Part shown: positions 11,001 through 18,882 of the stretch, piece by piece | Layout of the letters: each line of letters begins with the position of its first letter | How positions within the stretch are numbered: the stretch's first letter is position 1 | Source of the DNA: a virus | Strand: one strand, 5' to 3' | DNA length: 45,131 nucleotides | Virus record (IMG/VR): IMGVR_UViG_3300045973_001494 | Span: 1-45,131 of that record | Made by a program: the position numbers and the translations under genes | Notes under the pieces: generated by a model | Told to the model about the DNA's origin: nothing | Database searches by the model: none | What the model saw: the letters and a program-made list of their open reading frames with translations, nothing else

Positions 11001-12461
11001 GGTGCGGATGGTGTCCATTGCGGCACGGACGCGGGCGATTTCTGCCCGCAATTCAGTGGCGCTGCGCACGCCCACCGTCTGGAATGCGCCAGCCAGCTCT
11101 GCGGCGGCGGCCTTGGCGGCATCGGCCAGCCGCTTTTGCTCTGCTGCCGCAGCAGCAGCGGCAGCAGCGATTCGGGCGTTGTATTGCTCGGTGGCCTTTG
11201 CGGCATCACGCTGGGCGGCGCGCTCAGCCTCAAGAGCGGCTTGGCCGGCCTGGCGTACGCGGGCTAAATTCGCCATCTGGATTATTGCCAGACGGTCGGA
11301 TTCAGCCTGTTCGCGCCGCGCTTCATTGGCTTTGCGCTGAGCCTCTGCGGCAGCCTGCTGGGCGGCAGATTCTGCGGCCCTTGCTGCTGCCATTTTCCGA
11401 ATCAAGGCTTCAGCTTCATGCTGAGCTGCTATTTCTGCCAGCAGGGCAGCACGGCCTTTTTTCGACTGTTCCTCTTTTGCTTTTTCTTCAATCAGCAGCA
11501 GCCGGTCAGCCTCTCGCATTTCCGCCGCTGCCGCCTTGGCTGCCGCAGCAGCTGCAGCCGCAGAGGCAGCGATGCTGGCGTTGTACTGCTTGATTACATT
11601 TGCAGCGTCACGCTGCGCAGCGCGTTCGGCATCCAGGGCTGCAATGCCAGCCTGACGTGCTCGGGCCAGCCCTGCAATCTGTATTGCGGCTAGCCGGTCG
11701 GATTCAGCCTGTTCGCGCTGGGCTGCTGTGACTTTTCCATGAGCTTCAGCCGCAGCTTGACCCAGTAATTTTTCAGTTTGCGCCAGGCCCGTGGTCTCAA
11801 TTCCAACAGCCTTCAAGGCTGCGCGCGACTCATTTAAGGCGCGGGTCTTCTCCCCCATTTCAGCCGACAGCCTGCGCGCTGCAGACAGTGATCGTTCATA
11901 TTCTGAGGAGAGTGACTTTTCAGCCTGCTCCGCAGCTTTGACACTGGCTGTCGCATTCTTCAGCTCATCGCTCTGCTGCTTTAGGCTGGTGCGCAAGTTG
12001 TCCAGACCTGTTTTTATATTGGCGTTAGCCTCTTTGTAGGCATCAGTGCTGCGGGCGGCACCAGCGTTATCTGTGCGCAGCTGCACCAGGGCAGCGCGCT
12101 GCGCCTCGATCTTGGCCTTGGTATCGACAATGACCTGAGCAGCAGCAGCTTGCGCACCAGCCATCGCCTGCGTACTGGCTTGCGCCACGCGAAGGTCGCT
12201 GGCGAGCGCTTGAAAGCTGTGGTCGGCAGCATTCAGCGCTTGGCTGACCTGATTTGCTTCAACCTTTAGCGTTTTAAATGCCTCAATCGCCTGTTGTTTT
12301 TCGCCTATCCCCCTAAGTGCCTCGGCGGCTAGATTGGCCTGCCTTTTCAAATCCCCATCAAGAGTATTTCCGAGGGTTCGCAAGTTTTTTTCCAGCGTTT
12401 CCAGGCTAGCGCCTCCCGTCACTTCGGCATTTATCTGGATTTCGATGGGTTTAATTGCCAT
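8040..12461 (-). CDS. Tail length tape measure protein
   Basis: 1473 aa, by far the longest gene. The N-terminal half is alpha-helical coiled coil, very rich in Ala, Glu, Lys and Arg. A conserved tape-measure core follows around residues 570-720 (LRKTADSAGVSAGSLSRSF, then MASKGTVQMEELRGQLSENL). A hydrophobic stretch around 740-790 (TLAAVLGVIVVPIATFIEII) could insert in the membrane during DNA entry. The C-terminus is Ala/Pro-rich (PAPAATPAPAAAPAPAP) and then ends in a short charged segment. Residues ~248-313 and ~382-456 are two copies of the same helical block (both contain REQAESDRLA and ERAAQRDAA), so part of the ruler is an internal duplication. Length of this protein sets tail length. 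Confidence 0.95.
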   Translation of the reverse strand: MAIKPIEIQINAEVTGGASLETLEKNLRTLGNTLDGDLKRQANLAAEALRGIGEKQQAIEAFKTLKVEANQVSQALNAADHSFQALASDLRVAQASTQAMAGAQAAAAQVIVDTKAKIEAQRAALVQLRTDNAGAARSTDAYKEANANIKTGLDNLRTSLKQQSDELKNATASVKAAEQAEKSLSSEYERSLSAARRLSAEMGEKTRALNESRAALKAVGIETTGLAQTEKLLGQAAAEAHGKVTAAQREQAESDRLAAIQIAGLARARQAGIAALDAERAAQRDAANVIKQYNASIAASAAAAAAAAKAAAAEMREADRLLLIEEKAKEEQSKKGRAALLAEIAAQHEAEALIRKMAAARAAESAAQQAAAEAQRKANEARREQAESDRLAIIQMANLARVRQAGQAALEAERAAQRDAAKATEQYNARIAAAAAAAAAEQKRLADAAKAAAAELAGAFQTVGVRSATELRAEIARVRAAMDTIRTSSGATGAGLQSAFSAGNAKIKELELSLRQVEGTLTFADKARAAFSTGMGQITGGNLVANGISYLVGKVSELGAAFWKSNTELESTRRALDAIYKNSTTAASQLEFLRKTADSAGVSAGSLSRSFIGFSAATKSAGIPLETTNALFSSVTKAGATLGLSTDRVSLALQALSQMASKGTVQMEELRGQLSENLPGSLSLVAKGLGLTELQLINLVSSGKLAARDLFPALAESLKSMEGDTNTAAGSWERFKNALELSLTNVGDSGGMALLTLSLRTLAAVLGVIVVPIATFIEIIFGAFKAAAVLFGGLVTLSNPLNALKEIFGDASGRVGALTESFASAAGVAGKHADALVVSTEATRVNGQAAAASAAQIASATAAAQANAAATDGVALAQKIMGDSTTGLGTKWVQLSVKLGEITVAQEKQVAVAEKLAAAAKIEGDSIVALTRLRGNDADTMQAEIAAAEKNVAVLGALASARNQALATLQAELTQKLALVAGNEAESKARAKEITDIRTKAVAMEAEAVGSQNALEAAKNEATARQIAMATYQDNAMAVASLRVAMEKAMQVEADYIALEKQGMMSKESVTDATRRRTLAEALYKDALADSIKTEAARSSAFQSQFQLEQAGYNLLTAQAEAEKQKAVRLGNEYGFRQGLIKQKEIEIQLVELHVTSLNTEASGIISVANATRAELEAKGQLTEVQRLNIENSIRSAEIKLKEAEATGTVITELKKQLQDMKNGIGVHAEWTAAKRSATSASDAHKSALGGETGATRANTEAVKAQQDAFDRMMMKYTQSSAYTERQIDLLGREAAAQQKVIDAENKRRGVDKDGFATGKDGNRLVMGTDLGTLTGVMAFLKSAGVNDEAAAKKLALEFSDGKGNVQYFGNSAQKKYGGEASTMSYALLKAAETITFGDGAGTQTTPAPAATPAPAAAPAPAPTAAPAPTYVTNFAWPIGGGTKTVRTQDADSQAIVNDLLRQLADARSVSSR

Positions 12462-12505
12462 AGTCTGGAGTAGGTGGTTTTTGTTTTAGGGCGATGCAGC
12501 GGCAT

Positions 12506-12556
12506 CCACGGCACTTTCCGGCGCCGTGGCGGGAGGTGGTGCGCAGGCTGCGCACC
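12506..12556 (-). other. Two strong hairpins between tail tube and tape measure genes
   Basis: CCACGGC (12506-12512) pairs with GCCGTGG (12523-12529), and GGTGCGCA (12538-12545) pairs perfectly with TGCGCACC (12549-12556) around a 3-nt loop. Neither is followed by a T-run, so they are not classical terminators. They lie in the 102-bp gap between the abundantly needed tail tube gene and the tape measure gene, where they could stabilise the upstream mRNA end or lower read-through. Lambda-like phages normally have the frameshifted tail assembly chaperone here; there is no room for it. Confidence 0.6.
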
Positions 12557-12563
12557 GGGCGGC

Positions 12564-13313
12564 TTAAACCATCGAGACTTTGTAGTAGCGGCTGACGCCG
12601 GTTGCCGTCTTGGTCGGGTCCAGCAGCAGCGTGCCTTCCACGTCCAGCGTGTTGTGATCCTTGTTGATCAGGGCCAGCTTTTTGGTGATGCCCTGGCTGG
12701 CGCGCCAGATTTCAACCACCATCGGATTGCCGCTGTCGGCCTCGTTCAGGCCCTCGAAAATCAGCTCCAGTTCGCGGGCCTTGGTGGTCATGGCTTCGAC
12801 CACTGCATAAGCGGGGTGGGTGTAGCTGACGGTGATGTCGTCATCGTCGAGCAGATCGTCGGCGTCGGCTAGGGGGCGCAGGCCCGCCGCGCTGATTGTG
12901 TAATTGCCTGCAGCGGCAATCACGGTCGCACCTTTTTTCACGGTGACGGCCGATGGCCCGATGTGTGCCAGCCGCACCAGGCCGCCCAACTGCACGGTGT
13001 GGGCCTCGTCGGTGACGGTGCCGGTGGCCACGGCGCTGGAGACGCCAAGAATACTGCGCGCCAGATTGGTGACATTCAAGTCGGCCAGCTTCATGGAAAT
13101 CTTGACTTCCTTCACGCGGCGCACCTCGCTGTAGGTTCCGCCACCCAGCACGGTCATATCGGGCTGAGTCTGCGTATCCTCGCTGTGGTCGATCTGCAGC
13201 TCCAGCACGTTGCCGATGGGCATGGGTGCATCGGTGCTGCCGTACAGGCGGGCAAACACCTGGCCCACGGTCATGCTGGGCTTGTAAATCTGTTTGGTGA
13301 TGGCGATGGTCAT
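12564..13313 (-). CDS. Major tail tube protein
   Basis: 249 aa, ATG at 13313 in MTIAITKQIYKPSMTVGQV. The protein is of tail-tube length, starts with a short strand and a GNVLELQIDHSEDT segment typical of tube monomers, and has an acidic insertion (ADADDLLDDDDITVSY). The C-terminal part (ELELIFEGLNEADSGNP, then LEVEGTLLLDPTKT-like strand) resembles a beta-sandwich tail tube fold. Order (terminator, tube, tape measure) is that of siphovirus tail operons. The family is inferred from order, length and motif flavour. Confidence 0.85.
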   Translation of the reverse strand: MTIAITKQIYKPSMTVGQVFARLYGSTDAPMPIGNVLELQIDHSEDTQTQPDMTVLGGGTYSEVRRVKEVKISMKLADLNVTNLARSILGVSSAVATGTVTDEAHTVQLGGLVRLAHIGPSAVTVKKGATVIAAAGNYTISAAGLRPLADADDLLDDDDITVSYTHPAYAVVEAMTTKARELELIFEGLNEADSGNPMVVEIWRASQGITKKLALINKDHNTLDVEGTLLLDPTKTATGVSRYYKVSMV

Positions 13314-13339
13314 GAGGACTCTTTCAAAATCTTGTTGGG

Positions 13340-13759
13340 TTATCGGTTCGGCACCTGGCCGTGATACACGGCACTGGTGACAAAAATCAGTTCGTAGGCG
13401 GCGGAGCCTTCAGGTGGAAACTCAGGCTCGCGCACAGATTGCACAGCCATGCGCCGCCACGGCCTGCTGTTGATCTGGCCGGGATACCAGTTGTGCAGGC
13501 TGCCGATGACATCCGACAGCGCCGCATCAAGCTGATCTGCGGCCTGATCGCTCCGACGCACGATCAGCGTGATGGTCCATACCGGGTCCAGCGTGACCGC
13601 AGAGGCCTCGCTGTCGCGGGTCTGGGCACCAGAGCAGCGCACATCAACGGCGGGCATGATGCGCCGGTCGGTCAACTCGGTTCCAGCACGCACAGCCCAG
13701 CCGGTGAGGGCTGGCAGCTCCAGCAGGCGGGCCTTGATGGGGGATTCGAGCGCCAGCAT
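13340..13759 (-). CDS. Tail terminator-like protein (gpU position)
   Basis: 139 aa; the ATG at 13759 overlaps the stop of the gene upstream (TGATG), so the two are probably co-translated. The N-terminus (MLALESPIKARLLELPALTG) and the overall pattern of an alpha/beta protein with a conserved-looking VYHGQV end are usual for minor tail terminator proteins that cap the tube. It lies between the head-tail connector and the tail tube gene, exactly where lambda-like phages put gpU. Identity is inferred mainly from position. Confidence 0.75.
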   Translation of the reverse strand: MLALESPIKARLLELPALTGWAVRAGTELTDRRIMPAVDVRCSGAQTRDSEASAVTLDPVWTITLIVRRSDQAADQLDAALSDVIGSLHNWYPGQINSRPWRRMAVQSVREPEFPPEGSAAYELIFVTSAVYHGQVPNR

Positions 13760-14073
13760 CAGGCCGCCACGGGGTAAATCTTCAACTGCAGCCAGCCGGT
13801 CTCATCGGGCACCGTGCCGCCGCTCACGCGGTAGTCGGTGCCGTCAATCACCAGCGTGTGGCCTTCGGCGATGCCGGGCGCATGCGCGCCGTCGAACCCG
13901 CAGGTGCGGGTGGCGGTGTCGAGCGTTTCACCAAAAATCTCAGTGGGCGCGCTGTCGAGGATCACCCCGAACGGCCCGCCGCCCTGGTAGCTGGCGATGG
14001 CGTTGGCCAGCGTGGCGGCGCAGCCCTGATTGATCAGGGACTCGACACCGGCAAAAGGCGCAAGTGCTGCCAT
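13759..14073 (-). CDS. Head-tail connector (gpFII-like position)
   Basis: 104 aa. The ATG at 14073 lies 5 bp after the capsid gene stop; longer in-frame extensions upstream run into the capsid gene and look unnatural. The protein is beta-rich, with EIFGETLDTATRTCGFDG and a C-terminal ETGWLQLKIYPVAA. The middle segment, GHTLVIDGTDYRVSGGTVPD, resembles the beta-barrel of FII-type head-tail attachment proteins. It would join the portal/gpW collar to the tail. Assignment rests on order and this barrel-like segment. Confidence 0.78.
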   Translation of the reverse strand: MAALAPFAGVESLINQGCAATLANAIASYQGGGPFGVILDSAPTEIFGETLDTATRTCGFDGAHAPGIAEGHTLVIDGTDYRVSGGTVPDETGWLQLKIYPVAA

Positions 14074-14078
14074 AGTGA

Positions 14079-15119
14079 TCAGGTCCGTTTGGCGCGCTGG
14101 AGCATGCCGGGGCGTGTGCAGATGAACAGCGGGTAGCTGTAGATCTCGGGCCGCGCCCAAGCCTGACGATCCTTGTCGGTGACGACCATTGCATACACGT
14201 CTTGGCCGGGCGTGTTCACGAACGGGAGGAATTCGCCCGGCGAGAAGGCCGAGATGAACGCGCCAGGTGCGCCAGCCGGGAAGAACTTGCAACTTTCGGT
14301 GCTGATGGCTACTGTGCTCTTGTCATCCGTGCCACGGTAATTGACGAACAGAATGTCGCCATACATGAAAGAGCTGAAGGCGCGGCCCACGTTGTTGCGC
14401 AGTTCGCTGGCGCTTTGCTGATTCAGAAAGGTGGCGCGCACCTCGGGGTGAGCCGTCAGGTCATCCCAGAAGGCATCTCCGCAAATGCCTACGGAGTAGG
14501 TGCTGCCATCAATCCATGCGCCAGCAGCAGCGCGCTGCATGGCGCGGTTTACCTCGTTGCATTTCTTGCGGACGACGCCCGACGCTGGCGTGGCGTTATC
14601 CAGATCGAAGTCGATTTCATCGGGCTGTGCAATGCCGAACTCGGTGAACCAGTTGTAGATGGTGCTGCCATCGGCGTCCACCACGATGCCCTGTACCGCG
14701 CCCAAGCGCATATTTTCGTGCGTCAGCTCAACGGCGGCGCGCAGGCCGGTGGCACCGTCCATGATTTCAGCGACTTCGTTTTGCACGTTTTGCAGTTCGC
14801 TTTCAGTGCCGAAGGCGCGGATGCCTTCAATTTCGGTGGCGTACAGCGTGTTGCCGCGCGCGATGCGGGCGGTGCGGAAGTCGCGCATATTGCGTTTCTC
14901 GCGCTGCCCCTCTCCCAGCGGTGCGCCGCGCTCGCTGGTCTGGATCAGCGAGAGGACGCCGCCCTTATCTTCGATGGACACCAGCGGGGTGCGCACGCGC
15001 TTGGGCGTGAAGATGCCCAAATCGCCCAGAAAGCGCGGTTTGTACGGGGCGCGCTGCACGGCACCCGAGAGTTCGACCATGCCAAAGGCGCGTTGATTGA
15101 AAACGTCCATGTGAGCCAT
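14079..15119 (-). CDS. Major capsid protein, lambda gpE family
   Basis: 346 aa, close to the usual gpE length. MAHMDVFNQRAFGMVELSGA, followed by PYKPRFLGDLGIF, is the characteristic opening of gpE-type capsid proteins. TARIARGNTLYATEIEG, the AAVELTHENMRLGAV segment and the closing RPEIYSYPLFICTRPGMLQ also fit. It assembles the icosahedral head shell with the decoration protein encoded directly upstream. HK97-fold membership follows from the family. Confidence 0.93.
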   Translation of the reverse strand: MAHMDVFNQRAFGMVELSGAVQRAPYKPRFLGDLGIFTPKRVRTPLVSIEDKGGVLSLIQTSERGAPLGEGQREKRNMRDFRTARIARGNTLYATEIEGIRAFGTESELQNVQNEVAEIMDGATGLRAAVELTHENMRLGAVQGIVVDADGSTIYNWFTEFGIAQPDEIDFDLDNATPASGVVRKKCNEVNRAMQRAAAGAWIDGSTYSVGICGDAFWDDLTAHPEVRATFLNQQSASELRNNVGRAFSSFMYGDILFVNYRGTDDKSTVAISTESCKFFPAGAPGAFISAFSPGEFLPFVNTPGQDVYAMVVTDKDRQAWARPEIYSYPLFICTRPGMLQRAKRT

Positions 15120-15155
15120 GTTTTTTCCGTTCTTTTTTTAAGGATTTGCTGACGA

Positions 15156-15521
15156 TCAGCGGATGACGATGCCGAGCGCTTTCAGATCGGCGGTGGCGGC
15201 AGTCTTTTGGCCAGCGGAAATGCCAGCGGACCAGGTCAAGGCAGCGCCCACAACCTCGGTATCGCGGGAGTTGACGACGGCAGGCTTGTCGGCGGCGGTG
15301 GCATCCACGGCGGCAAACAGCACAGCGGCGGCGACCTGGCTGCCATCGGTGGCGGTGGGGGCCAGCAGGGTGTATTTGCCGCCGGTGGTGATCTTGCCCA
15401 GCACGGTGCCGGGCTGCAGGTTCTGGCCAGCGATGAGGGTGACGACATCGCGCGAGCGCGTGCCGTTGGCTTCGCTGATGATGTGCTCGCCGGTGTAGCG
15501 GCCTTCGGTGAGGGTGGTCAT
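15156..15521 (-). CDS. Head decoration protein, lambda gpD family
   Basis: 121 aa from the ATG at 15521 (MTTLTEGRYTGEHIISEANG). I chose this start because CAGGATCATCACC precedes it, giving an AGGA ribosome site at a fair distance, and because the family starts here; an upstream ATG would add an unnatural leader. Segments AGQNLQPGTVLGKI and the ending ADLKALGIVIR are typical of gpD-like trimers that cement the expanded capsid. Gene order, scaffold then decoration then capsid, is as in lambda (Nu3-D-E). Confidence 0.92.
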   Translation of the reverse strand: MTTLTEGRYTGEHIISEANGTRSRDVVTLIAGQNLQPGTVLGKITTGGKYTLLAPTATDGSQVAAAVLFAAVDATAADKPAVVNSRDTEVVGAALTWSAGISAGQKTAATADLKALGIVIR

Positions 15522-15556
15522 GGTGATGATCCTGTTGTGTGAGAGGGTTGCCCTGC

Positions 15557-15955
15557 TTATTGGGGGCGGATGCCAAAGGCGCGGTTCCACGAATTGGCAA
15601 CGGCGGCAGGCTCGTCCTGCTGCGCACTGCGGCCCTCGACACCGGAAACTGGCGGGTTTGGAATGTTTGCCATGACGGAGGCAAACTGGTTGGCCGTAGC
15701 CTGGGCGGGCGCTGCAGCAGCGGGGGCAGTACCAAGGACGGCGGTAGCCTGCTCAGCGCTCAGGCCGACGTTGACGCACTGCACGGCCAAAGCCATGTTG
15801 GCGCTGGCGCTCTGGTGCGTCAGGATGGCGCTGACGCGGGCGCGCTCAGCGTTTGCGCCCTGGGCGCGGGCGCTGTCCACATCGGCCTGGGTGTAGCTGG
15901 CGGTGGCGGCGGTGGTGGCGGCTGTTTGACCGCCGGGGGTGGTGTTACCTGGCAT
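15557..15955 (-). CDS. Nested capsid scaffold protein (Nu3-like) from an internal start
   Basis: 132 aa, in frame with the protease gene, starting at Met311 of that protein. The internal ATG is preceded by CAAGGAGCCTTC, a near-ideal Shine-Dalgarno AAGGAG with a 5-nt spacer, which is better than the ribosome site of the full gene. The product (MPGNTTPGGQTAATTAATAS onwards) is helical and Ala-rich with a basic, aromatic C-terminus (SWNRAFGIRPQ), as expected of a scaffold that binds capsid protein. Lambda makes Nu3 in the same way from gene C. Confidence 0.85.
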   Translation of the reverse strand: MPGNTTPGGQTAATTAATASYTQADVDSARAQGANAERARVSAILTHQSASANMALAVQCVNVGLSAEQATAVLGTAPAAAAPAQATANQFASVMANIPNPPVSGVEGRSAQQDEPAAVANSWNRAFGIRPQ

Positions 15956-16885
15956 GAAGGCTCCTTGAGGATTGCTGGCTGTAGAGCGGGCCGACGGCCC
16001 GGCAGGGTGTGACCGCGCACGGCGCGCGGCAAGTTCTGAAATCATTTGGTCGGTGGTCGAGACACGGTCAGCCAGCCCGGCTGCGATGGCGGCCACGCCC
16101 CGGTAGGTGGCGGCCTGCGTCTTGCGCACGGCGGCGGGCTGCATGTTGCGGTTGGGTGCCACCGCGTTGATGAACTCGTCATAAAGGCTGTTAATTTCGG
16201 CCTGCATGTCGGCATGCACCGCCAGCGGGAGCGGCTCGAATGGGTTGCCGTCAATCTTGTGCGCGCCGGCAAAAATGTGGGTGACTGCCAGCCCTTCATT
16301 GGCCATTGCCTTGGACATGTCCACATGGCGCATGACCACACCGATGGAGCCCGCATAGCCCGTCGTGGTCACGATGATCTCGTCGGCAGCGCTGGCACCC
16401 AGGTAGGCGGCGGATGCGGCCATGCCGTCGGCGATGGCGATCATGGGCTTTTTGCCGCGCAGCGCCAGGGCGCGCTGGGCGTATTCAAAGGCACCTTGCA
16501 CCTCGCCGCCTGGGCTGTCGTACACCTGCAGGACGGCGTGAACGTCGGTGTTGTCCATCGCGTCTTCCAGATCGGCGCACAGGTCGTTGTAGCCCAGCAG
16601 GAAAGTCGAGTCGGCATCAATGCGCGAGCGATGCACCAGCGCGCCGCTGATGTTGAGCACAGCCACGCCATCGACCACGCGGTAGCCGCGCGCCGCCTGC
16701 ACACCCTTGCGGGTGGAGAACATGCCCGGCGCGGTGCCGGGGCCGCTCTGGCCGCTGGCATCTGCCAAGTTCAGCGGAACGCCGGTCAGGCGCTCGCCCA
16801 GACCGGCAATGATGGCGTCGAGCTTTTGCGGGTGGATGAACAGCGGCACGTTGAAAATGCGCGCTGCAAGGTGGGGATATTTCAC
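15557..16885 (-). CDS. S49/SppA-type head maturation protease fused to scaffold (lambda gpC-like)
   Basis: 442 aa. The N-terminal 290 residues form an S49 (SppA/ClpP-fold) protease: VYDSPGGEVQG (~121-131), the nucleophile Ser158 in DGMAASAAYLG, GYAGSIGVVM (~176-185) and the probable general base Lys210 in AGAHKIDGNPF. The C-terminal 130 residues are Ala/Gln-rich, helical and scaffold-like, as in lambda gpC, whose 3' end encodes Nu3. The ATG overlaps the portal stop by 4 bp (ATGA), a sign of coupled translation. It cleaves scaffold and portal during prohead maturation. Confidence 0.93.
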   Translation of the reverse strand: MKYPHLAARIFNVPLFIHPQKLDAIIAGLGERLTGVPLNLADASGQSGPGTAPGMFSTRKGVQAARGYRVVDGVAVLNISGALVHRSRIDADSTFLLGYNDLCADLEDAMDNTDVHAVLQVYDSPGGEVQGAFEYAQRALALRGKKPMIAIADGMAASAAYLGASAADEIIVTTTGYAGSIGVVMRHVDMSKAMANEGLAVTHIFAGAHKIDGNPFEPLPLAVHADMQAEINSLYDEFINAVAPNRNMQPAAVRKTQAATYRGVAAIAAGLADRVSTTDQMISELAARRARSHPAGPSARSTASNPQGAFMPGNTTPGGQTAATTAATASYTQADVDSARAQGANAERARVSAILTHQSASANMALAVQCVNVGLSAEQATAVLGTAPAAAAPAQATANQFASVMANIPNPPVSGVEGRSAQQDEPAAVANSWNRAFGIRPQ

Positions 16886-18537
16886 GGGTTTCCTTGTGGT
16901 TGATCCTCTGGCGGCTCGTCAGGTGGCTCATCAAGCGGATCGTCAAGCGGCTCTTCTGGTGGCTCTTCGGGCGGCTCTACGGGCTGGGCGGCGGCGGTGT
17001 TCGCGCTGGCGCTGGCGGGCGCTGTGTCCAGCGGCAGGCCGCGCGCCAGCTTCATGGCGCGCTCAACGGCCAGTTGGTCAAGCACCTCTTCGTAGTCGTC
17101 GCCTTGCTCTGCGCATTCTTTTTCGAGGGTTGAGAGGCCCGCATCCATACGGATGACGGCGGCCTGAGCCTCTTTGACTGGGTCCACCCAGCCGCGACCG
17201 CCAAAAATGAATTTGCAGCGCAGGTAGGCGTACCTGTTGGCGTAAAAGCCCGGCGCCTCAATCTCGCCGGCGTTGACGGCTTCTTCAAACCACAGCGCGT
17301 AAATGGGCTGCAGCCAGTAATCCATCAGCCAGCGGCGGCGGCCGTGGAAGTAGCGCCAGGCTTCGAGCAGCGTGGCGCGGGCGCTGGACCAACTGGTCTT
17401 GCTGAAATCCTTCATCAGCAGCTCACGCGGCAGGTTGACGCCGACGCCGATCTGGCGCTCCAGCACTTCCATGAAGGCGGCAAAAGCCACGTTCGGGCGG
17501 CCCGGCGTGAAGCTGCTCATGCGCGCACCAGCGGGCAGCGGAATGACGGCGGCACCCTGCAGCTTGCTGATGTTGTGGGCTTGGCCAACAGACTTGTTCC
17601 AGGCGGCGCGTGGATCTTCGCCGAACAGGGCGGCGGCTGACTCCTGATCGAGGTTGGACTCCAGAAACGCGGCCACCAGCGAGTTGGCCAAGCTGGCCTG
17701 CAGCTCGTTGCTGGCGTATTTGCCAGTCATGTGGAATTCACGCATCACCGCCGAGACGATGGGGCGGCCACGGGACTGGCCGGTGCGCTCTTTGTCGTGC
17801 AGGTGAATGACGCGGGGGCGGCCCCAGTCGGTGAAGGCGGGCACGCGGTCCCACTGCTTGAGCTGCGAGGCGGTGGCACCATAAACGCCGTAAGCGTCGC
17901 CCGGATGGCGGCGCAGCAGGTGGTAGGCGGTGGGCGCGCCGTAGGTGTCGAACTCGATACCGCCGCGAATGTCGTCGCGGTATTGCAGGCCATCGGGCGT
18001 TGAGAGGCGGTCGGCCTCCATCACCATGATGCGGGTGCTCCATTTGTGGCCGGGGCGCGGGAGCCACAGAGGCAGGGCCAGCGCGTCGCCGTTGAGCATT
18101 GCGCCGCCCAGCGCCTGAATGGTCATGCCCAGCAGGTTGAGGGAGCGGGCCGCGTCGCATTCGGTGGTTTCGGCCCAGCTGCGGAACTTGGCCTCGACAT
18201 CGTTGCCCCAGGCGTGGGCCTGTTCGCGGCTCCAGCCCAGCAGGCGGTAGTCGGGCATGGCGCTCAGGCGCAGGACCGGGCCGACGATGTTGTCGCGCAT
18301 GGTCTGCATCGCGCCGCCCATGACGCCGTTGTTGCGGTCCAGGTCGCGGGAGCGGGCGGTGAGCGCGCCCAGTTCGGGCAGCAGGTCGGCGTCGGCGCTG
18401 GCCGCATACGGATTCCAGCCGCTCATGGCCAGATCGGTGAACGATGCGCCCTGGTAAGAAGACATGCTGGCACCAGCGCCGCCCTTGAGGGCGCTGGCGG
18501 CGTGGCGGCTGGTGGGGCGTTTGCTGCGGGCTGCCAT
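16882..18537 (-). CDS. Portal protein, lambda gpB family
   Basis: 551 aa, usual length for the family. LTARSRDLDRNNGVMGGAMQ followed by DNIVGPVLRLSAMPDY is a strong lambda-portal signature. Further marks are LNGDALALPLWLPRPGHKWS, IEFDTYGAPTAYHLLRRHPG, and RELLMKDFSKTSWSSARATL. The last ~30 residues are a low-complexity Pro/Glu/Asp tail (EEPPEEPLDDPLDEPPDEPP). It forms the dodecameric DNA-entry ring. The stop overlaps the protease start by 4 bp, and the start lies 2 bp from the gpW-like gene. Confidence 0.95.
   Translation of the reverse strand: MAARSKRPTSRHAASALKGGAGASMSSYQGASFTDLAMSGWNPYAASADADLLPELGALTARSRDLDRNNGVMGGAMQTMRDNIVGPVLRLSAMPDYRLLGWSREQAHAWGNDVEAKFRSWAETTECDAARSLNLLGMTIQALGGAMLNGDALALPLWLPRPGHKWSTRIMVMEADRLSTPDGLQYRDDIRGGIEFDTYGAPTAYHLLRRHPGDAYGVYGATASQLKQWDRVPAFTDWGRPRVIHLHDKERTGQSRGRPIVSAVMREFHMTGKYASNELQASLANSLVAAFLESNLDQESAAALFGEDPRAAWNKSVGQAHNISKLQGAAVIPLPAGARMSSFTPGRPNVAFAAFMEVLERQIGVGVNLPRELLMKDFSKTSWSSARATLLEAWRYFHGRRRWLMDYWLQPIYALWFEEAVNAGEIEAPGFYANRYAYLRCKFIFGGRGWVDPVKEAQAAVIRMDAGLSTLEKECAEQGDDYEEVLDQLAVERAMKLARGLPLDTAPASASANTAAAQPVEPPEEPPEEPLDDPLDEPPDEPPEDQPQGNP
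16909..16977. repeat. Degenerate 12-bp repeats encoding the portal acidic-proline tail
   Basis: On the plus strand, variants of GGCTCWTCXGGX repeat about every 12 bp and encode (D/E)(E/P)PP(D/E)E-like units at the portal C-terminus. They are in frame and likely vary by slippage. Confidence 0.6.
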
Positions 18538-18539
18538 GC

Positions 18540-18767
18540 TCAGACCAGATAGATCGGGCGGTGGCTGACCACGCCGTTGCGGCGGTTCAGTTCGGCGGTG
18601 ACGGCATCCGCTTCTTTGCGGATGTTGTCGGTCTGCTGCTGGAACTGGACGCTGCGCCCGTTGCTGGTGGCAGACGTGGGGCCGGTCAGCCGCGCATGGA
18701 GCGAGTCCATGAGGCGCTGGCGCAGCGCTTCAAGATCAGGTGTGGTGTAGTGGCTGTAAAGACCCAT
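18540..18767 (-). CDS. gpW-like head-tail joining protein
   Basis: 75 aa from the ATG at 18767 (MGLYSHYTTPDLEALRQRLM), the family's typical size and start. The pattern is two helices separated by a short beta hairpin (SNGRSVQFQQQTDNIRKEAD), then a helix and RNGVVSHRPIYLV. In lambda, gpW completes filled heads. In lambda the gene sits between terminase large and portal; here 3.8 kb of other genes separate it from terminase. A longer in-frame start at 18926 gives an unlikely N-terminus and would overlap the opposite-strand gene. Confidence 0.85.
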   Translation of the reverse strand: MGLYSHYTTPDLEALRQRLMDSLHARLTGPTSATSNGRSVQFQQQTDNIRKEADAVTAELNRRNGVVSHRPIYLV

Positions 18768-18882
18768 GCCCCGAGAATGCCGGGACGGCGCGGACATTTC
18801 TAGCCAAAACGTGTCACTATTTTTGGCTGGGCGGCATGGACGCACAGGTAACATGTAATTTTCACTTAAAAACTTCAAAAAA
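18768..18882. promoter_or_regulatory. Divergent intergenic region between gpW gene and inserted cassette
   Basis: 115 bp separate the gpW-like gene (leftward) and the cargo gene (rightward). It is AT-rich towards the cargo gene and should hold a promoter for the latter, perhaps also a second late promoter. I could not identify a convincing -35/-10 pair by eye. No strong ribosome site precedes the ATG at 18883. Confidence 0.4.
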
